Assembly: GCA_003484785.1 (NCBI GenBank)
Contig: DNAD01000032.1
Span: forward strand, 3,721 to 16,027
Direction: 5' to 3'
Length of the DNA: 12,307 nucleotides
Source of the DNA: Lachnospiraceae bacterium
GTDB lineage: Bacteria; Bacillota; Clostridia; Lachnospirales; Lachnospiraceae
Under the pieces are notes generated by a model. That model was not told the DNA's origin. It did not search any database and worked only from the letters and a program-made list of their open reading frames with translations. Shown here one piece after another: positions 1-7,412 of this stretch (its first letter is position 1; the number at the start of each line of letters is the position of its first letter). Made by a program: the position numbers and the translations under genes.

Positions 1-20
1 CGATATCGGACTAAAACGGC

Positions 21-524
21 GTGAACGCGGGGCTTCTCATGTATTTTGTTTTAGTATTATTGTGGATAATCTTTAACGGACAGTTTACAGCAGAGATACT
101 TCTTTTCGGAATGGGAATTTCTGCTGTTATTTATCTGTTCATGTGTAAGTTTCTTGATTTCAGCATATCCAGGGATGTGCTCATGTTCAGGGAGTTTTTT
201 TTATTTGCACACTATCTTGTCATCCTTCTGGCAGAGATCCTTAAGGCAAACGCTGCGGCCTTTAAGCTGCTTATGAGCAGCAAAAGGGATATCGAGCCGG
301 TAATAGTACACTTCAGGACAGAGCTGGAAACGAATACGGCGAGGGTTCTGCTTGCCAATTCCATTACGCTTACGCCGGGGACCATAACCGTCTCGCTTGA
401 AGGAAACGAATACGAGGTTCACTGCCTCGACAAGGAGCTTGCGGTGGGCCTTAATACATCGAGCTTTGTAACGATACTTAAAAAGATGGAGAAGCTGCGC
501 GGCAGCATAAAAAAGGAGCGGTAA
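21..524 (+). CDS. mrpE: Mrp/Mnh cation:proton antiporter subunit E
   Basis: Small membrane subunit of the Mrp (Mnh/Sha) Na+/H+ antiporter, equivalent to MbhA of archaeal membrane hydrogenases. Two hydrophobic N-terminal segments (about residues 6-45) and another near 57-78 precede a cytoplasmic domain with the family signature LLANSITLTPGTITV at about 110-124. The length of 167 aa is normal for MrpE. The start is either GTG at 21 or ATG at 39. I chose GTG because an upstream reading frame reaches TGA at 22-24, giving a GTGA overlap like those elsewhere in this operon. That upstream frame is only seven codons long in the window, so the choice is uncertain. The gene ends in a TAATG overlap with the next gene. 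No promoter is visible; the operon probably begins further upstream. Confidence 0.93.
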   Translation: MNAGLLMYFVLVLLWIIFNGQFTAEILLFGMGISAVIYLFMCKFLDFSISRDVLMFREFFLFAHYLVILLAEILKANAAAFKLLMSSKRDIEPVIVHFRTELETNTARVLLANSITLTPGTITVSLEGNEYEVHCLDKELAVGLNTSSFVTILKKMEKLRGSIKKER

Positions 525-889
525 TGATAAGTAACAACCTGACCCAGGCTTTTTTTCTCATAGTGCTGGTGGTACTGGGCATTTTTCTGTTCGCCTGCCT
601 TTTCAGGGCGATAAAAGGGCCTGAGGTTGCCGACCGCCTGATCGCCACCAATATGATGGGCACCATCGTACTGGTGATGATAAGCATACTCTCGCTCCTT
701 CTGAATGAAGGCTTTTTAATGGATGTCGCGATAGTATATGCTCTTTTAAGCTTTTTGTCGGTGATCCTGATCACAAAGCTCTATATGGGCGCTCATGCCG
801 AAAAGAAGGCAAATGTGGACGTTGATGCCAGGCTCGAGGAGGGCATCAAAGAGCTTAAGAGGAGGGAATCTCATGATCATAATTTATGA
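524..889 (+). CDS. mrpF: Mrp/Mnh cation:proton antiporter subunit F
   Basis: Subunit F of the Mrp antiporter (MbhB-like), normally a protein of three helices and about 90 aa. The core shows the family motif with KGP at 31-33 and ADR at 36-38, then DVAIVYALLSFLSV at about 67-80. The motif aspartate is retained. At 121 aa it is longer than usual: after the last helix there is a hydrophilic tail of roughly 30 residues (about 91-121), rich in Lys, Glu, Arg and His. The ATG overlaps the mrpE stop (TAATG), and the 3' end overlaps mrpG by 17 bases, so translation is probably coupled. The identification is firm; the role of the tail is unknown. Confidence 0.93.
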   Translation: MISNNLTQAFFLIVLVVLGIFLFACLFRAIKGPEVADRLIATNMMGTIVLVMISILSLLLNEGFLMDVAIVYALLSFLSVILITKLYMGAHAEKKANVDVDARLEEGIKELKRRESHDHNL

Positions 890-1250
890 ATGGATAAGGA
901 TGCTGCTCGGCTTTTCGCTCCTGATTCTTTCGGTGACGATCTTCGCCATTGAGATCATAGGGGTGTTTAAAATGAAGTTCTCCTTAAACAGGATGCATGC
1001 TGCGGCAATGGGGGATACCCTGGGGCTCGGTTCCGGGCTTTTGGGGCTTATGATAATCTCCGGGCTTAATTTTACGACGCTTAAGATGCTTCTTGTGTGG
1101 ATCTTCCTCTGGTGTACTTCGCCGGTTGCAAGCCATCTCATCGCAAGAATGGAATATGAGACCAACGACAATCTTTCCGTGCAGGCACAGCACGCAGAGC
1201 TTCTGGAGGTTGAGGCGGAGATCGGGGAGAGAAAGGAGCAGGAGTTATGA
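873..1250 (+). CDS. mrpG: Mrp/Mnh cation:proton antiporter subunit G
   Basis: Subunit G of the Mrp antiporter (MbhC-like; PhaG/MnhG family), three predicted helices. Family features are RMHAAAMGDTLGLGSGLLGL at about 40-59 and TSPVASHLIAR at 82-92. I chose ATG 873 because it sits about 6 bases after GGAGGG (861-866) and begins directly with the first hydrophobic helix. A longer in-frame start at 795 would add a basic, non-family leader that lies over mrpF coding sequence. This gives 125 aa. The C-terminus (about 94-125) is a Glu/Gln-rich hydrophilic tail that could be helical. The stop overlaps the next start as ATGA. Confidence 0.92.
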   Translation: MIIIYEWIRMLLGFSLLILSVTIFAIEIIGVFKMKFSLNRMHAAAMGDTLGLGSGLLGLMIISGLNFTTLKMLLVWIFLWCTSPVASHLIARMEYETNDNLSVQAQHAELLEVEAEIGERKEQEL

Positions 1251-1636
1251 GAGTATTTGTGATAGTACTGTTCTGTTTTCTTGTGATCTGTGCTGTGGCG
1301 GTGAGCTTTTCCAGGAATCTGCTCAACTCCATACTTATATATATGTCCTTCAGCCTGATCATGTCCATGGTCTGGATGGCGTTTCAGTCTCCCGACCTTG
1401 CCATCACCGAGGCCGCCGTCGGGGCCGGAGTGACGACGCTTCTGTTCTTCGGCTGCTTTAAGAAGATAGGCGCCATCAAGGACGAGGAGGTGGATTCCAT
1501 GGATGAGATGGAGGTGGATACCGTAAGCGGGTATGAGCCCTACTACCTGGGAGATATGCTTATGTATCATATTAACGAAGAGGCTGTTTCAGAGGAACAG
1601 ACCGGGGATGTGAAAAAGGATGCAAAGAAGAAATGA
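1247..1636 (+). CDS. MbhD-type (DUF4040) antiporter subunit
   Basis: Stand-alone version of the module that in bacterial MrpA lies in the C-terminal part and in archaeal Mbh is the separate subunit MbhD. Three hydrophobic segments fall at about 1-20, 26-46 and 50-72. The diagnostic motif SPDLAITEAAVGAGVTTLLF is at 48-67, with Asp50 and Glu55 retained. The membrane core is only about 72 aa. It is followed by a tail of roughly 55 residues that is first acidic (DEEVDSMDEMEVD) and ends in a lysine cluster, which is not part of the usual domain. Both ends overlap the neighbouring genes as ATGA. It is often annotated as MnhB-related or 'hydrogenase subunit MbhD domain'. Confidence 0.88.
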   Translation: MRVFVIVLFCFLVICAVAVSFSRNLLNSILIYMSFSLIMSMVWMAFQSPDLAITEAAVGAGVTTLLFFGCFKKIGAIKDEEVDSMDEMEVDTVSGYEPYYLGDMLMYHINEEAVSEEQTGDVKKDAKKK

Positions 1637-2610
1637 GCAAAAGAAAATCCGAGGAGGAATATAAGAAAACCTTTTCCTATAAGTTTTTTAAATGGTTTAA
1701 GCACGAGGATGACCCCTATATCGGCAGGGTGGAGATGAGCGTCAAGAAGCCCCATGAAGAGGAGGCTGCCATCCTGAGAGAGAGGATGGCCGAAAAGGAG
1801 GTCCTTTTTGACAGGATTTATGACGTTGAGCACAACAAGCTGATCCTCCGCTTCCGAAAGATATACAAGGTGATCGCAGTGCTTTTCTGCATCATGCTGT
1901 TCATGCTCCTGATCGTGAACGTTTCCTGGCTGCCTCCCATCGGCGCAGCCTCAAACCCTGCGGATAACGAGGTTCCCAGACGGTATATAGAAAGCGGGCT
2001 GGAGGAGACCGGAGCGATAAACATAGTTTCGGGAATGATCCTTGACTACAGGGCCTTCGATACCTTCGGCGAGTCAAACGTTCTGTTCATAGCGACCGTT
2101 ACGGTGCTGATCCTGCTTAAGATAGACAGCACGCTGAAAAAGAAGGATCCGGAGAAATACGAACAGGAGACAAATGACAGAAAATACGAGCCCAAGAACG
2201 ATCTGATCCTGCAGGGCGCCGCCAGAACTCTTGTACCGGTCATTTTCCTGTGGGGGATCTGCGTTATCTTAAACGGCCATCTTTCCCCCGGAGGAGGCTT
2301 TTCCGGAGGCGCCATCATAGGAGCGGGGCTTATCCTATATCTGAACGCCTTCGGGTTTAAGAAGGCCGAACGCTTCTTTGTTGAAAAAACCTATAAGATA
2401 ATCAGCTTTGTGGCTCTGACCTTTTACTGCCTCGCAAAAAGCTATTCCTTCTTTACGGGGGCCAATCACCTTGAAAGCCATATCCCCAAGGGGGAGCCGG
2501 GGGCGATCTTAAGCGGCGGGCTTATATTCCCCCTTGATATCTGCGTAGGTTTTGTAGTCGCGTGTACAATGTATACATTTTACTGTATGTTCCGCAAAGG
2601 AGATTTTTAA
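1633..2610 (+). CDS. mrpB: Fused MbhE domain and Mrp/Mnh subunit B
   Basis: Two modules in one protein of 325 aa. Residues 1-78 are hydrophilic and strongly charged with no recognised domain, presumably cytoplasmic. Residues about 79-163 match the MbhE module (the last part of MrpA in standard Mrp): a helix, then LPPIGAASNPADN from 100, YIESGLEETG from 118, DYRAFDTFGE at 138-147 and a second helix. Residues about 190-320 are MrpB/MnhB, with GHLSPGGGFSGGAIIGAG at 215-232 and FPLDICVGFVVA at 299-310. MrpB alone is usually about 140 aa. The start is ATG in an ATGA overlap with the MbhD-type gene, and the stop overlaps mrpC as TAATG. Placing MbhD and MbhE-B in adjacent genes reproduces the subunit order of Mbh. 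Confidence 0.9.
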   Translation: MSKRKSEEEYKKTFSYKFFKWFKHEDDPYIGRVEMSVKKPHEEEAAILRERMAEKEVLFDRIYDVEHNKLILRFRKIYKVIAVLFCIMLFMLLIVNVSWLPPIGAASNPADNEVPRRYIESGLEETGAINIVSGMILDYRAFDTFGESNVLFIATVTVLILLKIDSTLKKKDPEKYEQETNDRKYEPKNDLILQGAARTLVPVIFLWGICVILNGHLSPGGGFSGGAIIGAGLILYLNAFGFKKAERFFVEKTYKIISFVALTFYCLAKSYSFFTGANHLESHIPKGEPGAILSGGLIFPLDICVGFVVACTMYTFYCMFRKGDF

Positions 2611-2984
2611 TGGGGCCGAATATCCTTTCAAATTACGGTGAGGCCGTGGCGATGCTTCTGTTTACCATCGGCTTTACGAATCTGCTGCTGCAGCAGAATC
2701 TCATAAAAAAGATCATAGGCCTTAATATCATGGATTCGGCGGTTTATCTGTTTCTGACGATAAAGGGCTATATCCGGGGGAGGGTTGCGCCCATCATCAC
2801 GGACGGGATCACCTCGGCGGAGCGCTACGTAAACCCGATCCCCGCCGGGCTTGTGCTTACGGGCATAGTGGTTTCGGTTTCGGTCAGCGCCCTCATGCTT
2901 TCGCTGACGGTGAAGCTCTATCAGCGTTATCATACCCTGAACCTTGACGATATCGCCACAAGGCTCAGGAGAGAGGGGAAGTAA
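2610..2984 (+). CDS. mrpC: Mrp/Mnh cation:proton antiporter subunit C
   Basis: NuoK-like subunit C (MbhG-like), 124 aa with three predicted helices. Family features are NLIKKIIGLNIMDSAVYLF at about 30-48, GRVAPI at 57-62 and NPIPAGLVLTGIVVSV at 75-90, followed by NLDDI near 111-115. In the usual DPLPQALVLT signature, Asp is Asn here and Gln is Ala. I chose ATG 2610 (TAATG overlap with the preceding stop) because AAAGGAGA (2595-2602) lies at good distance and the protein then begins like MrpC. An earlier in-frame start at 2562 would read only mrpB coding sequence out of frame. It lies directly before the MrpD-type gene, as in all Mrp operons. Confidence 0.93.
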   Translation: MGPNILSNYGEAVAMLLFTIGFTNLLLQQNLIKKIIGLNIMDSAVYLFLTIKGYIRGRVAPIITDGITSAERYVNPIPAGLVLTGIVVSVSVSALMLSLTVKLYQRYHTLNLDDIATRLRREGK

Positions 2985-2988
2985 ACGT

Positions 2989-4488
2989 ATGGAGCTCATT
3001 GAAAATTTCCCCTTCTTTTCGATAATGCTTTCGATGTTTTCGGGGATAATAACCTCCATGCTCCCGAAGAAGGCAGCCAGGATACTCAATACGATAATGC
3101 TGTCGGTGGTCTTCTTATTATCGGTGATCCTTTTGTGGTACCTTAATAAGAAGGGCGGCTATTTTGTATACATGATGGGACACTTTCCGGCGCCCTACGG
3201 AAACGAGATAAGAGCAGGCGTTTTAGAGGCCCTTATGGCGGCCTTTTTCTCGATCATCATGCTCCTGTCGGTGCTGGGAGGCAGGAAAAAGCTGGATGAG
3301 GAGGTGGTCTGGGATCGTCACAACCTCTATTATATCCTTGTGGATATGATGCTCAGCTCTCTTCTTGCGCTGGTGTATACAAACGACCTTTTTACCGCCT
3401 ACGTGTTTGTGGAGATCAATACCATATCCGCCTGCGGGCTGATCATGATAAGGCGGATAGGAAGGACCTATATCGCGGCAGTAAGATATATGATCATGAG
3501 CCTTTTGGGGTCCGGTCTTATCCTTCTTGGGATATCCATGCTCTACGACCTTACGGGGCATCTGCTCATGAGCAATATAAAGGATTCCATCACAAAGCTG
3601 GTGGCCATCGGAGATTATCATGTGCCCGTTCAGGTCACGGTCACCCTTATCTGCGTGGGCCTTGCGGTAAAGAGCGCGCTGTTTCCCTTTCATGCCTGGC
3701 TGCCCGATGCATACGGCTATTCCACGGTGAGCTCGGCGGCGATACTTTCCTCACTGGTATCCAAGGGTTATATCTTTCTGCTGATCAAGATCATATACAG
3801 GGTGGTGGGCTTTGACGCCATTATAATCTCGGGCATACAGAACATCTTTTATGTTTTCGGGGTATGCGCGATGATCGTGGGCTCGGTAAGAGCCATAAGG
3901 GAGGGTGATATACGAAGGATGATCGCCTATTCCTCCATTGCCCAGATAGGCTATATCTATATGGGCCTCGGCCTTGCCACGCAGGCCGGCGTGGAGGCTT
4001 CGATCTTTCAGATACTTTCCCACGGGGCTACGAAATCCCTGCTGTTCATAGCGGCTATCGGCCTTACGGATGTTTCGGGCTTTTCAAGGAAGTTTGCGGA
4101 TCTGACGGGAGCGGGCTACAGAAACAGGATAGCGGGACTGGGATTTTTGGTAGCATCCCTTTCGATGGTGGGTATCCCGATGTTTTCGGGGTTTGTTTCA
4201 AAGCTTTTGTTTGCGGAGGCGGGTATTCTCGTCAGCGGAAAGTCGGTCACGACCCTTGTAGCGCTCGCCATCAGCGTTATCCTTAACGCGATCTACTTTA
4301 TGAAGACCTGTATCAGGATATATACGCCCATAACCTTTGGCTATTATTCCGACCAGAGGCTTAAGTTTAAGGAGGAGCTTACCTATGCTCTCACTATCCT
4401 GGGCTTTATCATAGTTAATCTGGTTCTGGGCTGTTATTCCCAGCCCTTCCTTGATATCATACATAACGGATTGGGGACTTTTTCGTAA
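2989..4488 (+). CDS. mrpD: MrpD-type antiporter subunit (NuoN/NuoM-like), first of four
   Basis: Proton-conducting antiporter subunit of the Complex I/Mrp superfamily, 499 aa, full length for MrpD. The helix 2-3 region contains HFPAPYGNEIRAGVLEALMA (65-84), matching the MrpD start of domain. Ion-path residues known from the family are all present: Glu142 (VFVEIN), Lys228 (GLAVKSALFPFHAWLPDA), His235, Lys259 (SLVSKGYIF), His345/Lys349 (SHGATKSLLF) and Lys405 (GFVSKLL). I chose ATG 2989, preceded by GAGAGGGGAAG, since the longer in-frame start at 2944 lies inside mrpC. The position right after mrpC is the MrpD position, so of the four antiporter genes this is the best orthologue of MrpD/MbhH. 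Confidence 0.92.
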   Translation: MELIENFPFFSIMLSMFSGIITSMLPKKAARILNTIMLSVVFLLSVILLWYLNKKGGYFVYMMGHFPAPYGNEIRAGVLEALMAAFFSIIMLLSVLGGRKKLDEEVVWDRHNLYYILVDMMLSSLLALVYTNDLFTAYVFVEINTISACGLIMIRRIGRTYIAAVRYMIMSLLGSGLILLGISMLYDLTGHLLMSNIKDSITKLVAIGDYHVPVQVTVTLICVGLAVKSALFPFHAWLPDAYGYSTVSSAAILSSLVSKGYIFLLIKIIYRVVGFDAIIISGIQNIFYVFGVCAMIVGSVRAIREGDIRRMIAYSSIAQIGYIYMGLGLATQAGVEASIFQILSHGATKSLLFIAAIGLTDVSGFSRKFADLTGAGYRNRIAGLGFLVASLSMVGIPMFSGFVSKLLFAEAGILVSGKSVTTLVALAISVILNAIYFMKTCIRIYTPITFGYYSDQRLKFKEELTYALTILGFIIVNLVLGCYSQPFLDIIHNGLGTFS

Positions 4489-5805
4489 ATGAAGCTGTTT
4501 TATTTTAAACCGGACAGTCTGAGCATGGTCTATGTGGTGGTGGTGACCATAGTCTTTGCCTGCACTTTAGTCTATTCTTTTGAATATCTGAAAAATGATC
4601 CGAAGAAACGCCGGTTCTTTATAAGCTACGGGCTCACTTACCTGGCGCTGATCCTTCTTTCCTGCGCCGGAAGCCTGATTACCTTTTACCTCTGCTACGA
4701 GCTTATGACATTGATGTCTCTTCCTCTTGTCCTTCATGAACAGACCCATGAGGCAGTGATGGCCGGGGCCAAATATCTGTTTTATTCCCTGTGCGGGGCC
4801 TATATGGCTCTGGGCGGGCTGTTTTTCTTAAGCAGATATGCCGACGGCTTCATGTTCAGGGCCGGAGGGATCTTAAACCCTCAGGCCTGTGCCGGGCATG
4901 AACAGCTGCTTACGGTGGTCATGTTCTTCATGCTGCTTGGCTTTTCCGTAAAGGCGGGCATGTTCCCCATGCACGCATGGCTGGCTACGGCTCATCCGGT
5001 GGCGCCTTCTCCTGCAAGCGCCGTGCTTTCGGGAATCATAGTAAAAAGCGGGGTGCTGGGGATAATAAGGGTGATCTTCGAGGTCTTCGGGGAGGATTTC
5101 TTCTTCGGGACCTGGGTTCAGACTACTTTTCTGATACTGTCACTGATCACCGTATTTATGGGCTCTATGCTTGCCTACAGGGAACGTGTCTTTAAAAAGA
5201 GGCTGGCGTATTCCACGGTAAGCCAGCTTTCATATATTCTTTTCGGTATTTTTATCAGTGATCCCAGGGCCTTTGAGGGTTCCCTCCTTCATATCTGTGC
5301 CCATGCCTTTATCAAATCGGCGCTGTTTCTTACGGCGGGGGTTCTGATGCACTGTACGGGCTTTAAGAACGTGGATGAATATAAGGGAACGGGAAAGACC
5401 ATGCCGGGGCTCATCTGGTGCTATACCTTCTGCTCCCTGGCTCTTATCGGGATCCCGCCCACGGGGGGCTTTTTGAGCAAATGGTATCTGGCGACCGGGG
5501 CCCTTTCATCAAAAATGCCCGTGTTTAGATATCTTGGGCCCGTTATCCTTCTCGTAAGCGCGCTGCTTACCGCGGGATATCTGCTTCCGATAAGCATCGA
5601 TGCCTTTTTCGGAAACGCATCCGGGACGGAAGGAAGGGATGGGCTTAACAGGGCAGAGGAGCAGTGTTTTCATAAGCCGGGAAGGCTTATGCTCATGCCG
5701 ATCCTCATTCTGACCGTTCTGGCGGTTTTACTGGGCTTTTTTACCCGGGTGCCCGACATATTTTTTAATGAAGTATTCGGAAGTATTGGAGGGATGAACC
5801 TGTGA
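4489..5805 (+). CDS. Antiporter subunit, second of four, short N-terminus
   Basis: Second NuoL/M/N-like antiporter subunit, 438 aa. It retains Glu71 (YELMTLMSLPLVLH), Lys155 (GFSVKAGMFPMHAWL), His162, Lys186 (IIVKSG), His272/Lys276 (HAFIKSALF) and Lys331 (GFLSKW), so it looks able to take part in proton or cation transfer. The protein starts directly at the segment that corresponds to helix 3 of full-length relatives (FKPDSLSMVYVVVV), so about 60 residues (helices 1-2) are absent. The upstream gene stops immediately before this ATG, with no lost coding sequence visible between them. The ribosome binding site is weak (GGGG at 4473-4476), which fits translational coupling. A hydrophilic loop lies at about 375-398. 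The next gene overlaps as GTGA. Confidence 0.9.
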   Translation: MKLFYFKPDSLSMVYVVVVTIVFACTLVYSFEYLKNDPKKRRFFISYGLTYLALILLSCAGSLITFYLCYELMTLMSLPLVLHEQTHEAVMAGAKYLFYSLCGAYMALGGLFFLSRYADGFMFRAGGILNPQACAGHEQLLTVVMFFMLLGFSVKAGMFPMHAWLATAHPVAPSPASAVLSGIIVKSGVLGIIRVIFEVFGEDFFFGTWVQTTFLILSLITVFMGSMLAYRERVFKKRLAYSTVSQLSYILFGIFISDPRAFEGSLLHICAHAFIKSALFLTAGVLMHCTGFKNVDEYKGTGKTMPGLIWCYTFCSLALIGIPPTGGFLSKWYLATGALSSKMPVFRYLGPVILLVSALLTAGYLLPISIDAFFGNASGTEGRDGLNRAEEQCFHKPGRLMLMPILILTVLAVLLGFFTRVPDIFFNEVFGSIGGMNL

Positions 5806-7412
5806 GCAGTATCTTTATGCTTATTGCGATACTTGTTCCGTTACTGAGCGGGGTTCTTGTCCCGGTGATAAAGTTCAGGGACAGACGGAGCAGGAATATC
5901 TTCATAGAAACGGCAGTGATAATAACGTCTGTTATTGTTATGCTGCTGCTCACCAATCCCCCGGCGGGTAATTTTGTTTTTGCCGGGTTTACGAAATCTC
6001 TGACCCTTTCCTTAAGGATCGACGGGATGTCCCAGGTATTTGCCGGCCTCGTTTGCTTTATGTGGCCTCTTGCGTCCCTGTATGCCTTTGAGTATATGAC
6101 AAAGGAGGATAAAGAGCCGATCTTCTTCATGTTTTATACCATGACCTATGGAATAACCCTGGGAATAGCCTTTTCAGAGGATATATTTACCATGTACTTC
6201 TTCTACGAGCTTCTGACACTGGTGACCGTGCCTTTGATACTGCATACCCTTACAAGGGAGGCGGTGCTTGCCTGCAGGAGCTATCTTTACTATTCCCTTG
6301 GAGGGGCGGCCTTTGCCTTCATAGGACTGGCCTTTATCATTTCCTACAGTATGGATATAGATTTTCGTTACGGAGGGGTTTTAAGCCGGACAAGGGTCGC
6401 GGGCAACGAGAATGTCCTTTTGCTAATCTATGTGCTGGCCTTCATGGGCTTCGGCGTTAAGGCAGCGATCTTTCCCGTGGGAGGGTGGCTCCCGAAGGCC
6501 TCTGTTGCCCCTACGCCGGTGACCGCCCTGCTTCATGCCGTTGCCGTTGTAAATGCGGGTGCCTTTGCCAACATAAGGCTTACCTACTACTGCTTCGGTA
6601 CGGAGTTTCTGAAGGGAACCTGGGCCCGGACGGTGGTCATGTGCGTTGCCATAATGACGATATTGTATTCCAGCACCAGAGCGGTTAAGGAAACGCATAT
6701 AAAGAGGCGGCTGGCCTGGTCCACAAGCAGCAATCTTTCCTATATATTGTTCGGAGTGACCATCATGACTCCCCTCGGCCTTCTGGGTGCGCTGTCTCAT
6801 TTTGTGATCCATGCGTTCATGAAGATATGCTCCTTCTTCTGCGCCGGGGCGATCATCCACCAGACAACGCAGGAAACTCAAAGGAGAGCAGGGTTTTCCT
6901 CGGGAGTTGCCTTTGTGCACGAGCTTGACGGGCTGGCAGCGAAAATGCCGGGAGTATTTTTCATATTTACGATCTCCGCCATGGCCCTCATGGGCGTTCC
7001 GGGGCTTGCGGGCTTTATCAGCAAATGGAACCTGGCAACTGCCGCGGTGGAGGCGGGGGACGCATGCTGCTATGCGGGCATAGGCGCCCTGCTTGTCTCG
7101 GCGCTGCTTACCGCGATCTATATGGCTTCAATGATCATGAGGGGATATTTCCCCGGCAAGGATGCCGGTTTGGATAAGGGAGAGCGTTGTGTAAAGGAAG
7201 GATCGGACGGGGATTCCGATACTCAGGATCTGCAGGCGGATTCCGTAAAGCGCATAACAGATGAGGTCAGCGGAGGCGTCAGGGAGTGCAGGGATCCGAA
7301 CTGGATGATGATGCTTCCGCTGGGGATATTTGCTTTTGTTATCGTGATCCTCGGACTTTTTTCCGGACCACTGGTTTCATTTCTCAGGACGGTGGCGGAG
7401 GGACGTATATGA
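5802..7412 (+). CDS. Antiporter subunit, third of four, NuoL-like
   Basis: Third antiporter-like subunit, 536 aa, full length including helices 1-2. The GTG start at 5802 overlaps the preceding stop and has GGAGGG at 5788-5793. Conserved residues are Glu136 (FYELLTLVTVPL), Lys220 (GFGVKAAIFP), His245 (LLHAVAVVNAG), His337/Lys340 (HAFMKIC) and Lys408 (FISKWN). Two deviations stand out. The helix-8 lysine of the three sister proteins is Asn251 here, although His245 precedes it as in NuoL. The FPxHxWLP histidine is Gly227 (FPVGGWLPKA). A hydrophilic stretch at about 450-498 separates the last two helices and is some 25 residues longer than in the preceding paralogue. It is probably a functional subunit, but its ion path may differ. 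Confidence 0.9.
   Translation: MSSIFMLIAILVPLLSGVLVPVIKFRDRRSRNIFIETAVIITSVIVMLLLTNPPAGNFVFAGFTKSLTLSLRIDGMSQVFAGLVCFMWPLASLYAFEYMTKEDKEPIFFMFYTMTYGITLGIAFSEDIFTMYFFYELLTLVTVPLILHTLTREAVLACRSYLYYSLGGAAFAFIGLAFIISYSMDIDFRYGGVLSRTRVAGNENVLLLIYVLAFMGFGVKAAIFPVGGWLPKASVAPTPVTALLHAVAVVNAGAFANIRLTYYCFGTEFLKGTWARTVVMCVAIMTILYSSTRAVKETHIKRRLAWSTSSNLSYILFGVTIMTPLGLLGALSHFVIHAFMKICSFFCAGAIIHQTTQETQRRAGFSSGVAFVHELDGLAAKMPGVFFIFTISAMALMGVPGLAGFISKWNLATAAVEAGDACCYAGIGALLVSALLTAIYMASMIMRGYFPGKDAGLDKGERCVKEGSDGDSDTQDLQADSVKRITDEVSGGVRECRDPNWMMMLPLGIFAFVIVILGLFSGPLVSFLRTVAEGRI

Noticed and set aside
884-1570. 228-codon minus-strand open frame opposite mrpG and the MbhD-type gene
   Set aside because: It is antisense to clearly recognised Mrp subunits, is His/Arg/Ser-rich, and has no family features.
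6423-6920. 165-codon minus-strand open frame inside the third antiporter gene
   Set aside because: Antisense to conserved transmembrane motifs; its composition is Gly/His/Arg-rich, as expected for a shadow.
7153-7168. Small inverted repeat CCGGCA/TGCCGG in the third antiporter gene
   Set aside because: It is only six pairs, occurs once, and lies in GC-rich coding sequence; it is likely chance.
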